A stretch of 64,000 bases of DNA from an uncultured Collinsella sp. (GTDB taxonomy: Bacteria > Actinomycetota > Coriobacteriia > Coriobacteriales > Coriobacteriaceae), in assembly GCA_958352845.1 (NCBI GenBank), contig CATWQC010000003.1, positions 1 through 64,000 on the forward strand, read 5' to 3'. Positions within the stretch are counted from its first letter, which is position 1. Every line of letters starts with the position of its first letter. The notes beneath the pieces were generated by a model. That model was not told the origin of the DNA. It made no database searches and worked only from the letters and a program-made list of their open reading frames with translations. Position numbers and translations under genes: made by a program. Shown here piece after piece: positions 24,611 to 32,942 of the stretch.

Positions 24611-24792
24611 CGAAGGTGAATGGTTTTCAGAGAAGTGAACGACCTATTCTGGACCCCTGAAGCATTCGCACTTTTGGATGCAAAAACCGTAGGATTTGAG
24701 CGACAAAACCGCAGGAAATGCCTCTCCAAAAGTGTCGATGCTTCGGGGATCCGATTTCACTCGTTCACTTCGCGGAAAACCATTCGCCTTCG
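24611..24792. repeat. 180-bp near-palindromic element, family D (copy 2)
   Basis: Outer stem CGAAGG-t-GAATGGTTTTC pairs with GAAAACCATTC-g-CCTTCG. The inner arms AGAAGTGAACGA and TCGTTCACTTCG, the GGACCCC-TGAAGCAT motif and the loop with two AAACCGyAGGA copies match the reverse complement of copy 1. The outer stem sequence is entirely different from copy 1 yet fully complementary. It lies in the 534-bp gap between the membrane protein start and the dus gene; the rest of that gap (24389-24610) holds only AT-rich leader sequence. Confidence 0.88.
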
Positions 24793-24877
24793 TTGCGTGA
24801 GGCGACGGATGGAAGGGTGATTATCGTCAAGCTGCTACCTCTGCCTTGTGAATCATCTGGAGCACAAGGCATAATGC

Positions 24878-24909
24878 ATGTGACAAAGGGGCGGTCCCTT
24901 TGCCGCGTT
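24878..24909. repeat. Degenerate palindrome, family A (copy 2)
   Basis: ATGTGACAAAGGG and CCCTTTGCCGCGTT, around GCGGT, resemble the other family A hairpins but the right arm has several mismatches. It is the only copy upstream of a gene (14 bases before the dus start) rather than behind one. Confidence 0.55.
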
Positions 24910-24922
24910 GATCTGAGAGCAG

Positions 24923-25882
24923 ATGTTGATGATTCTTTCGCTTGCCCCCATGGAGGGGATTACCGGGCATGTGTTCCGTCGCGTGCATGCGGAGTGCTTC
25001 GGCGCGCTCGATTGCTATTACACGCCGTTTTTGCCGCCGCCGCGGGTGGGAAACCGCTTTGGCGGCAAGGCGTTTAAGGAGATTGATCCTGCCAATAACC
25101 AGGGGCTCAACGTAGTGCCTCAGCTGATGTCCAAGAACGCGGACGAGTTTGTGTGGGCGGCACAGGTGCTCGCCGACATGGGTTATCGCGAGGTCAATCT
25201 CAACTTGGGTTGTCCTTCGGGAACGGTTGTTGCCAAGGGCAAAGGATCGGGCTTTCTGCGCAACCTCGACGAGCTCGAGGTGTTCTTGAGCGACGTGTGC
25301 GAGCGGTCGCCGTTGCCGGTGTCGGTAAAAACCAGGCTGGGGTTGGAACGCGATGACGAGTATGAGCGTGTGCTCGATCTGTACTGCCGCATGCCGCTGG
25401 CAGAGCTGATCGTGCATCCGCACGTACAAAAGGACCGCTATACGGGCACGCCGCGCAAGGAGTTCTATGGCGAAACGCTGGAGCGTGCGCCGTTTCCGGT
25501 GGCATACAACGGCGACATTTTTGATCTTGAGGATATGGACGCGCTGGTGGAGGCCTATCCCGGCACGCGCCATGTGATGTTGGGGCGCGGCCTGCTCGCG
25601 AACCCCGCTCTGGCTCGTATGGTCAACGGCGGTCCTGCTGCCACGGCAGCCGAACTGCAGCGTTTCCACGACATGCTATTCGCGGCCTATGCAGAAGAGA
25701 TTGGTGGCAATGCGGTCTTTCGCATGAAGGAGTGGTGGTTCTACGCCAAATGCGCCTTCGCCGATCACGCTACCGTTCACAAACTCGTACGCAAGACTAA
25801 AAAGGTCGACGAATACCGCGCCGCCGTCGAGCGCGTCTTTCGCGAGCAGCCACTTGCACCCATAGCCCGCTTCCACGGCTAG
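24923..25882 (+). CDS. dus: tRNA-dihydrouridine synthase
   Basis: 319 residues. A TIM-barrel flavoenzyme that reduces uridines in the tRNA D-loop. Visible motifs are the start LAPMEGITGHVFR (FMN binding), NLGCPSGTVVAKGKGS with the catalytic cysteine, SVKTRLG, IVHPHVQKDRYTG and the phosphate-binding VMLGRGLLANP. The C-terminal helical RNA-binding domain follows (about residues 240-319). Length is normal. ATG at 24923 and 24929 are both possible starts. A single-gene unit by its spacing. Confidence 0.93.
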   Translation: MLMILSLAPMEGITGHVFRRVHAECFGALDCYYTPFLPPPRVGNRFGGKAFKEIDPANNQGLNVVPQLMSKNADEFVWAAQVLADMGYREVNLNLGCPSGTVVAKGKGSGFLRNLDELEVFLSDVCERSPLPVSVKTRLGLERDDEYERVLDLYCRMPLAELIVHPHVQKDRYTGTPRKEFYGETLERAPFPVAYNGDIFDLEDMDALVEAYPGTRHVMLGRGLLANPALARMVNGGPAATAAELQRFHDMLFAAYAEEIGGNAVFRMKEWWFYAKCAFADHATVHKLVRKTKKVDEYRAAVERVFREQPLAPIARFHG

Positions 25883-25887
25883 CTAGC

Positions 25888-25935
25888 CATTGGAGACGTT
25901 CTTTAACGACTAGTCATTTAAGAACGTCCCCGATG
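25888..25935. repeat. Palindromic repeat, family B (copy 1)
   Basis: CATTGGAGACGTTCTTTAA and TTAAGAACGTCCCCGATG form an 18-bp stem with two mismatches around CGACTAGTCAT-like sequence. It fills the gap between the convergent ends of the dus and glutaredoxin genes and could terminate both. Two more copies lie at 32790 and 45453. Confidence 0.85.
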
Positions 25936-25946
25936 AATATGTTGCA

Positions 25947-26192
25947 CTAGAGCAGGTTCTTCTGTACCCATGCGATGATGTAGCTCGACTCGTAGAGCGG
26001 TTTTCCGTCGATAAACAGGCAGGGAACCTGGCGCTTTCCGCCGACGGCGATGAGCGTCTGCTCGGCTTCGGGGTCGGTCGAGATATTGCGCTCGGGAATG
26101 GTCACGCCGTTATCGGCCAAAAAGCGCTTGACCTTTATGCAATACGGGCAGCCGGTCATAACGAATAGCGCAAGCTCATGATTAGTAGCCAT
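25947..26192 (-). CDS. Glutaredoxin
   Basis: 81 residues from the ATG at 26192, preceded by GGAG; an in-frame start 13 codons earlier has no site. The active site is CPYC (FVMTGCPYCIKVKRFL) and the glutathione/thioredoxin fold ends with RQVPCLFIDGKPLYESSYI, where the cis-proline (VPC) is visible. It is a small cytoplasmic thiol-disulfide oxidoreductase. In organisms without glutathione such proteins may be reduced by thioredoxin reductase; that is inference. Confidence 0.93.
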   Translation of the reverse strand: MATNHELALFVMTGCPYCIKVKRFLADNGVTIPERNISTDPEAEQTLIAVGGKRQVPCLFIDGKPLYESSYIIAWVQKNLL

Positions 26193-26243
26193 AGGTCTCC
26201 AATCGGTTGCAGTTTTGATTGAAATACCCAAAGCCGCCGCGGT

Positions 26244-27071
26244 CTATGCGCGCGCCAACGACGACTCGATGGCCTGGACCAGAAACGCCGTGGCTCCGGT
26301 GCCGCAGGGCTTGTCGTAGTAGTCAACAAAGCGCTGGTCGGCCAGATAGCCGTGGGCGAGGCCCAGGTATGCTTCGTCTTGGGGCTCGTGTCCCCAGTTA
26401 AGGCCAATCCATCGACGGTGCATCGTGACAAGCTTGCGGGCCTCGTTGCTCTCTGGGTCGCCAATGCCCATGGCAATCGAGAGCTGGCCCAGAATAGCGC
26501 GTTCAAGTTCCTTCATGTCGTTCCATGTCTCGGGGTCCATGTCCAGCAGCGCTTCGTTTGCCGCGTCGATGGTCTCGTCGCCATAGCGCGCCCGTGCCTC
26601 GGCGCCGTAGCGCTCTTCGTTTTCCTGCACGGAGCGCCAGCGCTCCAGCTGCGGCAGGACGGCGCCCATGAGCGAGACGGCTTCGTCGAGCGACATGCCG
26701 GTGTTTTGCGCCAGGCGCGGGGCACAGTCCTCGATCATTGCCTCCATCGTGGTGTCGTAGGCGTACTGGCCGTGGTCGTAGCACCACTTGCAGTAATGAT
26801 CGGTCGCGGCGCCCGTGGCATCGGTCCCGCAGTCGCCGGGCGTGAGTATCATGCCGCAGCTCTGGCAATAGTGCTCGGGCATTTCGAGCAGGTGAGACAG
26901 GGGCTCGCCGGTCACGGCGGCAATGAGCTTCATCATGTCGATGCCCGGTGTGACCTCGCCGCGTTCCCAACGGCTGACGGCTTGGCGTGTGACGAAGAGC
27001 TTAGCGGCGAGCTGCTCCTGGGTAAGGTGATGGGCGCGACGAACGGCGATGAGCTTTTCTGCAAAGGCCAT
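26244..27071 (-). CDS. XRE regulator with zinc ribbon and TipAS domain
   Basis: 275 residues in three parts. Residues 1-66 are an XRE helix-turn-helix (HHLTQEQLAAKLFVTRQAVSRWERG). Residues 69-103 are a putative zinc ribbon (YCQSCGMIL and HYCKWCYDHG; zf_ribbon_12 type). Residues 105-275 match the TipAS antibiotic-recognition fold (WNDMKELERAILGQL, then GLAHGYLADQRFVDYYDK). TipAS is normally fused to a MerR domain; here it follows XRE plus zinc ribbon. It may bind a small ligand. GGAG-type site present upstream (AAAGGAGC). Confidence 0.85.
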   Translation of the reverse strand: MAFAEKLIAVRRAHHLTQEQLAAKLFVTRQAVSRWERGEVTPGIDMMKLIAAVTGEPLSHLLEMPEHYCQSCGMILTPGDCGTDATGAATDHYCKWCYDHGQYAYDTTMEAMIEDCAPRLAQNTGMSLDEAVSLMGAVLPQLERWRSVQENEERYGAEARARYGDETIDAANEALLDMDPETWNDMKELERAILGQLSIAMGIGDPESNEARKLVTMHRRWIGLNWGHEPQDEAYLGLAHGYLADQRFVDYYDKPCGTGATAFLVQAIESSLARA

Positions 27072-27199
27072 AACGGCTCCTTTCTGCTGGTTGATGGCTT
27101 AAGCATACGCGGCGGCAGGCGCCCTTCCAAGCAACCGTTGGTTGCACGACGGGGGACCGCGGCGAAGAATTGCGCGCTGCGCCCCACGCCTCCATGCCG

Positions 27200-27205
27200 T
27201 ACAAT
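27200..27205 (+). promoter_or_regulatory. TACAAT -10 element placed for a leaderless transcript
   Basis: TACAAT ends seven bases before the ATG at 27213 and no ribosome binding site precedes that ATG. Transcription would begin at or next to the start codon, giving a leaderless message, which is common in actinobacteria. A -35 match is not obvious. Confidence 0.45.
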
Positions 27206-27212
27206 GACCGGC

Positions 27213-27950
27213 ATGGAACCTATCGCACGCATACATACCGACCTGCCGCAGAAGTTCGGCATTCCGCGCAACAGCTTTTTGGCGCCTCATCTGCAGGGAC
27301 GCATCGTTTTTGAGCCGGAATTTGCCTCCAATGCAGCGGTTGAGGGTCTGGACTTCTTCTCTCACCTGTGGCTGCTGTGGCGCTTTGAAAACGGAACGCC
27401 CGGCGGTACGGCTAAGGACATAGCTACCGATGCCAAGTCGCAGGACAGGTCCGGCACCAATGCCAAGTGGTCGAAAACCGTGCGCCCGCCGCGTCTGGGT
27501 GGAGCCGAGCGCGTGGGCGTGTTTGCCACGCGCAGTCCGTTTCGCCCTAATCCCATTGGGCTTACCTGCGTCAAGCTCGATCGCGTCGAGCTCACCGACA
27601 ATGGCCCCATCATTCATGTGCTGGGGGCCGACCTGCGTGACGGCACACCCATCTACGACATTAAGCCCTACATTCCATTTGCCGACTGTCACCCGGATGC
27701 GACCGGCGGCTGGATTGAGGACGCTCCGTGGCAAGAGCTCGACGTCGAGTTCCCGCAGGCGCTGCAGGATATGGTCCCGCCCGCAAAGCTCCCCGGTCTG
27801 GTCGAGGTTCTTCGCCAAGATCCGCGCCGCGCGGGCAGCAAGCACGAGCCAAACCGCGTTTACCACTTGGCCTACGCCGGGCTCGACATATCGTTTACGG
27901 TCGATGAAACCCAGCTAACCGTAGTCGCCGTCAACGACGCGCGAGACTAA
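27213..27950 (+). CDS. trmO: tRNA m6t6A37 methyltransferase TrmO (TsaA family)
   Basis: 245 residues. TrmO adds a methyl group to t6A37 in threonine tRNA using SAM. The N-terminal TsaA beta-barrel runs to about residue 150 and shows KFGIPRN, FSHLWLLWRF and the family signature RSPFRPNPIGLT; the smaller C-terminal domain ends NRVYHLAYAGLDISFTV. The start at 27213 is taken from the family N-terminus (IARIHTDLPQKFGIPRN); an ATG at 27204 is in frame. A TACAAT box ends seven bases upstream, so the message may be leaderless. Confidence 0.9.
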   Translation: MEPIARIHTDLPQKFGIPRNSFLAPHLQGRIVFEPEFASNAAVEGLDFFSHLWLLWRFENGTPGGTAKDIATDAKSQDRSGTNAKWSKTVRPPRLGGAERVGVFATRSPFRPNPIGLTCVKLDRVELTDNGPIIHVLGADLRDGTPIYDIKPYIPFADCHPDATGGWIEDAPWQELDVEFPQALQDMVPPAKLPGLVEVLRQDPRRAGSKHEPNRVYHLAYAGLDISFTVDETQLTVVAVNDARD

Positions 27951-28062
27951 CCGGCCATTCGTCCGCACCCGTCAAATTAAGCGCCAAACCCCGCGCCAAA
28001 ACCGCCCACGCTGGTGGACAATAACGCCTACCGAATCATTCCGCTCTGCACGGGAGTCCAGC

Positions 28063-29277
28063 ATGAAATATGACTTCACTTCAATCATCGACCGCCACGG
28101 CATGGACTCCATCGCCGTTGACTCTTGGGGCGAGATCCCCGGTATGGCTCCGAACGCACCCGACGAGGGCTTCGACCGCATTCCCATGTGGGTGGCCGAC
28201 ATGAACTTCGCCACGGTGCCCACGGTTCAGGAGTACATCATCAAGCGCGCTCAGCACCCCATGTTTGGCTACTTCAATCCGCGTCCCGAGTACTTCGACC
28301 GCATCATCGAATGGCAGAGCCGTCGCAACGGCGTTGAGGACTTGGCGCCGGAGCATATCGGCTACGAAAACGGCGTGCTGGGCGGTGTCGTGTCGACGCT
28401 ACGCGCGTATGTCCAGCCAGGTGATGCGGTGCTAGTCCACAGCCCTACCTACATCGGCTTTACCAAGTCCATCGAGGCCGCGGGCTATCGTATTGTCCAC
28501 AGCCCGCTTAAGCTCGGCGACCAGGGCGTGTGGCGCATGGACTTTGAGGACATGGAGCGCAAGCTCGCCCAAAACTACATCCATGCCGCGGTGTTCTGCT
28601 CGCCGCACAATCCCTGCGGCCGCGTATGGGAGCGCGACGAGATCGAGCGCGCCATGGACATCTATCGCCAGCACGATTGCGTGGTGATCTCGGACGAGAT
28701 TTGGTCCGATATCATCCTGCCGGGACACAAGCACATCCCGACGCAGTCGGTGAGCGAGGATGCTCGCATGCGCACGGTTGCCCTCTACGCGCCCAGCAAG
28801 ACGTTCAACCTGGCGGGCCTGGTCGGCAGCTACCACATCATCTACAACGAGACGCTGCGCGACCGCGTGTGCGCCGTGTCCAACAAGACCCACTACAACG
28901 AGATGAACGTCCTCTCCATGCATGCGCTTATCGGTGCCTACCAGCCGCAGGGCTATGAGTGGGTTGATGAGCTCAACCAGGTGCTTGCCGGCAATATCGA
29001 GTACTTCTGCACGTATGCAGAAAAGCACTGGAAGGGCGTCGCGTTTTCGCGTCCGCAGGGCACGTACATGGTGTTTCTGGACTGCACCGAGTGGTGCCGC
29101 GAGCATGGCCGCGATATTCAGTGGTTGCTCGACGAGGGGGCGCGCGTGGGCGTGGGGTATCAGGACGGCCGACCGTTCCACGGGCCCTGCCACATTCGCG
29201 TGAATCTGGCGCTGCCGCTTTCGCGCGTGAGGGAAGCGTGCGACCGCCTGGACCGCTACGTTTTTAATGCACGGTAA
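28063..29277 (+). CDS. PatB/MalY-type aminotransferase (cystathionine beta-lyase)
   Basis: 404 residues with GGGAG before the ATG. A fold-type I PLP enzyme of the MalY/PatB group: the start MKYDFTSIIDR and MWVADMNF are typical, as are SPHNPCGRVW, VISDEIWSDI and the PLP-binding lysine in APSKTFNLAG. These enzymes cleave carbon-sulfur bonds of cystathionine or cysteine conjugates and sometimes regulate transcription. It is a single gene with a strong terminator behind it. The exact substrate cannot be read from the sequence. Confidence 0.93.
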   Translation: MKYDFTSIIDRHGMDSIAVDSWGEIPGMAPNAPDEGFDRIPMWVADMNFATVPTVQEYIIKRAQHPMFGYFNPRPEYFDRIIEWQSRRNGVEDLAPEHIGYENGVLGGVVSTLRAYVQPGDAVLVHSPTYIGFTKSIEAAGYRIVHSPLKLGDQGVWRMDFEDMERKLAQNYIHAAVFCSPHNPCGRVWERDEIERAMDIYRQHDCVVISDEIWSDIILPGHKHIPTQSVSEDARMRTVALYAPSKTFNLAGLVGSYHIIYNETLRDRVCAVSNKTHYNEMNVLSMHALIGAYQPQGYEWVDELNQVLAGNIEYFCTYAEKHWKGVAFSRPQGTYMVFLDCTEWCREHGRDIQWLLDEGARVGVGYQDGRPFHGPCHIRVNLALPLSRVREACDRLDRYVFNAR

Positions 29278-29287
29278 GCGTGCGCTG

Positions 29288-29329
29288 CATGTGGGGCCTT
29301 CTGCCAAGTTGGCTAGAAGGCCCCACATG
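29288..29329. terminator. Strong bidirectional hairpin terminator
   Basis: CATGTGGGGCCTTCT and AGAAGGCCCCACATG are perfect 15-bp arms, and the loop itself contains GCCAA-G-TTGGC. It lies between the convergent aminotransferase and PPOX-family genes. Confidence 0.75.
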
Positions 29330-29371
29330 GTAAAGCATCTGTAGCAATTGGGCGCAGACCTGCTGAGAGGC

Positions 29372-29851
29372 TTACTTTTCTTGAATCTGCTTGCCGCAAA
29401 GATGCTCAATCGTAATCTCGTAGAGCTGGACGCCCTTGATGTCTTTGGCGATTTCCTCTTCGACTTCCTCGGCAGAAGGGTAGTACTTAAGCGCGAGCTG
29501 GCGGACTTTGTCCTCGATAAACGCGGGGGTGTCATTCGCCAGGCGACAACGGCCAAAGACCACGGTACTCATAACGTAGGGAGCCCAGTCACCGTCCTGG
29601 TACCACTCGTTGCCGTAAACGGTAAAGCAGACCTTGTCATCGCGCTTGAGTGCGTCGACCTTGTGGCCAGCCTTGGCGCCATGGAAATAAATCTTGTCGT
29701 GCTCGGCGTCAAAGAAGTAGTTGACGGGAATGGCGTACGGGTAGCCATCGTCGCCGTTGACGGCAAAGACGCCGCGCTTGCAGGTAGCGAGCAGTTCGCG
29801 CGCTTCCTCGTCAGTGATGGCGCGTTTCTTTCGACGTAAGGGCCTAAACAT
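29372..29851 (-). CDS. Pyridoxamine 5'-phosphate oxidase-family flavin protein
   Basis: 159 residues from the ATG at 29851, with AAAGGA upstream; the frame begins 13 codons earlier without a site. The split-barrel FMN-binding fold is seen from EEARELLATCKRGVFAVN, DGYPYAIPVNYFFD and YFHGAKAGHKVDAL, the features of the NimA-like/PPOX putative family, ending in a charged helix. It probably binds FMN and reduces a small molecule. It follows the hybrid kinase gene by 42 bp on the same strand and may be in its operon. Confidence 0.88.
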   Translation of the reverse strand: MFRPLRRKKRAITDEEARELLATCKRGVFAVNGDDGYPYAIPVNYFFDAEHDKIYFHGAKAGHKVDALKRDDKVCFTVYGNEWYQDGDWAPYVMSTVVFGRCRLANDTPAFIEDKVRQLALKYYPSAEEVEEEIAKDIKGVQLYEITIEHLCGKQIQEK

Positions 29852-29893
29852 CGTTGGTTTCCTTTCTGGTCGTGCGTGGTGGTTGAGCACAAA

Positions 29894-32698
29894 CTATAGC
29901 GAAACGGATCCGTTTTTCTTGATGCGGGCGAGTATGTTTTTGAGCTTGTTAAAGTCGAGCGGTTTGGACAGATGGGCGTTCATGCCGGCATCGTGTGCCG
30001 CCTTGGCGTCCTCGGCAAAGGCGTTGGCGGTGAGCGCGATGATGGGGATATCGGCTGCATCGACCTTCTCGCTCAGACGAATCGCGCGGGTTGCCTCATA
30101 GCCGTCCATGCCCGGCATCATGATGTCCATCAGAATCGCATCGAAGCTGCCGGCGGGACGGCCAACGTATAGGTCGACCGCTTCGTTGCCATCGGCGGCG
30201 CGAGTTACGACAATGCCTTCGCTTTCGAGCAGCGTCTGGGCAATCTCGGCATTCAATTCGTTGTCTTCGGCGAGCAACACGTTCATGTCGGCGAGCGAGC
30301 AGTCGAGCACCCCCTCGACCGTATCTGCCCGCGCCTGAGGGTTCTTGTCGATATCGAGCGGAATCTGGACGTTGAATGTACTCCCCACGCCAACCTCACT
30401 CGAAATCTCAATCGTACCGCCCATCAGTTCAATAAGCGACTTGACGATTGGCATGCCCATGCCGGTTCCTTGGAACTTGCTGCGCGCATCGTCACCTTCT
30501 TGGGCAAACGGTTCATAGATATGCTTTAAAAACTCGGGAGCCATGCCAATGCCGGTATCCGAAACGCTAAAGCAAAAGAGCGCGCGCCCATCATCGAGTG
30601 GCTTGGTCTTTGAACTAAAGGTGACGGAGCCGCCGCGCTTGTTGTACTTAATGCTGTTGTCTAACAGGTTGATTATGATCTGTCGGATATGGGTGGGACT
30701 GCCGATCATGTATGGCCCCGTGGCGTACGGCAGACTATTGTCCTGCATTGTGATGCCGTTATCGGATGCGCGGAGCTTGCACAGCACCAGCGTATCGTCA
30801 CAGAGCTCTTTGAGGTTAAAAGGCGCATGTTCCAGAGTTAGCTTGCGGTCTTCGATTTTGCCCATCTCGAGGATGTCGTTGATCAGCGAGAGTAGGTGAT
30901 TGGCGGCAACACGCGCCTTGGCGCGGCTTTCGCGGGCGGCCTGCATGTCGCCGTCTTTCAATTCCTCAATTTCGATAAGACCCAGGATGCCGTTGAGTGG
31001 CGTACGGATGTCGTGGCTCATGCGCGTGAGGAATGCCGTCTTAGCGGCGTTGGCGGCATCGGCTTTCTGCTGTTCTTTCTGCGCGCGGTGAAGCGACCAG
31101 ACAAGGATGACGATGCCGGTGAGCAAAATGCAGATGACGACTGCCGCAATGACGATGCGGTTGCGGTAGAGAAGTCGAAACGCATCCGATTCTTGCGCCG
31201 AGTACGATGTGGGGGAATAACTGCTTGCAGAGAGCGATTCGCCAGCATTGACGATGCCCTTATTAATGATTCCCAACAGCACGGGCTTGCCGCGCGAAAT
31301 CAAACACGATAGCTGTGCCGTGTCGGTGAGCTCCTGTGTTTGGAAATCCTCGATATCGTAGGTGTCGCGGATGGTTTTCAAGCGCGTGCTGGGGACAATG
31401 ATGCAACTTGCCTCCCCCTTATTGAGGGCTTCGCGTGCCTCGTTGTCATTCGGATACTCGGTTACCTTTGCGTCGGGGAATAGGTTTGCGAGCTCAAAAC
31501 GGTTGACGATCGCGTCTGCTGTGCAAGCGATGTTCTTAAGGTCACTGTTCAGGTTGCTGCTGCTGTGAATGGCGGCTAGGGAAACCGTTCCCATCGGGTT
31601 TGACAGGATGACCCCTGCCTGCTCGGCAAGCCAGTAGTCGCGAAACAACGGTAGGGCGACATCGATGGTCCCTGTGGAAAGGGCTTTGGTCATTTGCTCG
31701 TTGTTCGAGAACGCTACTGTTGCAACCGTAATGCCAAACTTGTCGTGCAACGTCGTTGCAAGCGAGGCGAGCGACCCTTCCATTTCGCCGTCGTCATTTT
31801 GCGTGCAGTAGGGGAGTTTGTTTTTAAGATGGCCGATCGTGATGGTGTTGTCGTTTGCTTTGAGCCAGGAGCGCTCGGGGCCGGTGAGCGATGATGAGCC
31901 GCTGTTTTGGGCCGAGTAATTCGCCTTGACCTCGTCGTTATAGCGTGGGTTGACGCGGGCGATTGCCGTCATGGCGGCATTGATGTTGTCCATCAGGTCG
32001 GGGCGGCTTTTGGGAACGGCAAAGTAGTAGTCGCTCGAACCGACGTAGAACATGGGCGACGCCTCGGGCGACGAGATTGTGTCGTTCATGATGACGGCAT
32101 CGACTTCGTCGTTTGCGAGCGCGTCAAAGAGATCGGATCCTCCGTCATACTCCCTGTATGTGCAGGCGATTCCCTCGTTGGCGAGCCACTGCTGGCCGAC
32201 GATGGTTTGCATAACACCGGAGTTGTAACCGATGGTGAGACCCTGGAGTGCTTGAGGGTCACCCTTGGCCAGGTCGTCACGGTCGGGCCTGGCGTAGATG
32301 TAGTAGCGCTCGGTGCCCTCGGGGTTCGAGGAAAAGAGCAGCTTTTGGGCGCGTTCCTCGGAGTAGGAGATGTTGGGCATGAGGTCGATCTCGCCTGCCT
32401 CGAGCATGTCCATAAGCTCGGTGAAGGTGCCGGAGACGTATTCGTACCGCCAGCCGGGCGTGTAGTACGACAGGGTCTGGAGGTACTCGTAACCCCATCC
32501 CGAGAGACGCTCGCCGGGGGTGCCGTTCTGGAAGCCCTCGTTGTTGACGAGCCAGCCGACGCGGACCGTCTTGACTGGCTGACTAGAGTCATCGGCAAAA
32601 GCCTGGACAGGCGCGATGGAACTCAGTGCGGCAAGCGCGGCAAGCACAATGGCCAGGGCGCGACATATAACTGAACGAAGGACAGTGGCAGCTCTCAC
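29894..32698 (-). CDS. Hybrid sensor histidine kinase with two periplasmic-binding domains
   Basis: 934 residues from the GTG at 32698 (AGGA six bases upstream; a TTG two codons earlier is possible). A signal-anchor is followed by two SBP_bac_3 domains, about 45-265 (VRVGWLVNNEGFQN) and 285-485 (ITIGHLKNKLPYC), then a membrane helix near 512-536. The kinase core has the phosphoacceptor His562 in SHDIRTPLNG, NLLDNSIKYN and GTGMGMPIV. A C-terminal receiver has AEDNELNAE and MDIMMPGMDGYEA. The plan is BvgS/EvgS-like but lacks a PAS domain and an HPt domain, so the next phosphoacceptor must be elsewhere. The ligand is probably an amino acid or similar. Confidence 0.93.
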   Translation of the reverse strand: MRAATVLRSVICRALAIVLAALAALSSIAPVQAFADDSSQPVKTVRVGWLVNNEGFQNGTPGERLSGWGYEYLQTLSYYTPGWRYEYVSGTFTELMDMLEAGEIDLMPNISYSEERAQKLLFSSNPEGTERYYIYARPDRDDLAKGDPQALQGLTIGYNSGVMQTIVGQQWLANEGIACTYREYDGGSDLFDALANDEVDAVIMNDTISSPEASPMFYVGSSDYYFAVPKSRPDLMDNINAAMTAIARVNPRYNDEVKANYSAQNSGSSSLTGPERSWLKANDNTITIGHLKNKLPYCTQNDDGEMEGSLASLATTLHDKFGITVATVAFSNNEQMTKALSTGTIDVALPLFRDYWLAEQAGVILSNPMGTVSLAAIHSSSNLNSDLKNIACTADAIVNRFELANLFPDAKVTEYPNDNEAREALNKGEASCIIVPSTRLKTIRDTYDIEDFQTQELTDTAQLSCLISRGKPVLLGIINKGIVNAGESLSASSYSPTSYSAQESDAFRLLYRNRIVIAAVVICILLTGIVILVWSLHRAQKEQQKADAANAAKTAFLTRMSHDIRTPLNGILGLIEIEELKDGDMQAARESRAKARVAANHLLSLINDILEMGKIEDRKLTLEHAPFNLKELCDDTLVLCKLRASDNGITMQDNSLPYATGPYMIGSPTHIRQIIINLLDNSIKYNKRGGSVTFSSKTKPLDDGRALFCFSVSDTGIGMAPEFLKHIYEPFAQEGDDARSKFQGTGMGMPIVKSLIELMGGTIEISSEVGVGSTFNVQIPLDIDKNPQARADTVEGVLDCSLADMNVLLAEDNELNAEIAQTLLESEGIVVTRAADGNEAVDLYVGRPAGSFDAILMDIMMPGMDGYEATRAIRLSEKVDAADIPIIALTANAFAEDAKAAHDAGMNAHLSKPLDFNKLKNILARIKKNGSVSL

Positions 32699-32789
32699 AT
32701 GCAATCCTAACGAATCGAGACATTACCGCATAAGGATACCAGCTCAGCCTGCCCAGCCGGCAGCTGTACCGCTAAACGCTCCCGCCCGG

Positions 32790-32872
32790 TAGTCATCGGG
32801 GACGTTCTTAAACGACTAGTCATTGGGGACGTTCTTGTTTGACTGGTCATTTAAGAACGTCCCCGATGACTA
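32790..32872. repeat. Palindromic repeat, family B (copy 2, duplicated left arm)
   Basis: TAGTCATCGGGGACGTTCTT (from 32790) pairs perfectly with AAGAACGTCCCCGATGACTA (to 32872), the stem extending inward by AAA/TTT. Between them the left-arm motif is repeated once more, with GTCATTGGGGACGTTCTT from 32818, so two left arms compete for one right arm. It lies between the divergent hybrid kinase and potassium channel genes. Confidence 0.9.
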
Positions 32873-32942
32873 GTTCCGTTTGCTGGGGAGGCGTGGGACA
32901 ATACCGAGCGAACGTGATTGGTTGTCCGTGGAAGGGGTCGCG

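Noticed and set aside
26352..27212. Long in-frame extension upstream of trmO
   Set aside because: It runs antisense to the XRE/TipAS gene. TrmO homology starts at 27213, next to a TACAAT box.
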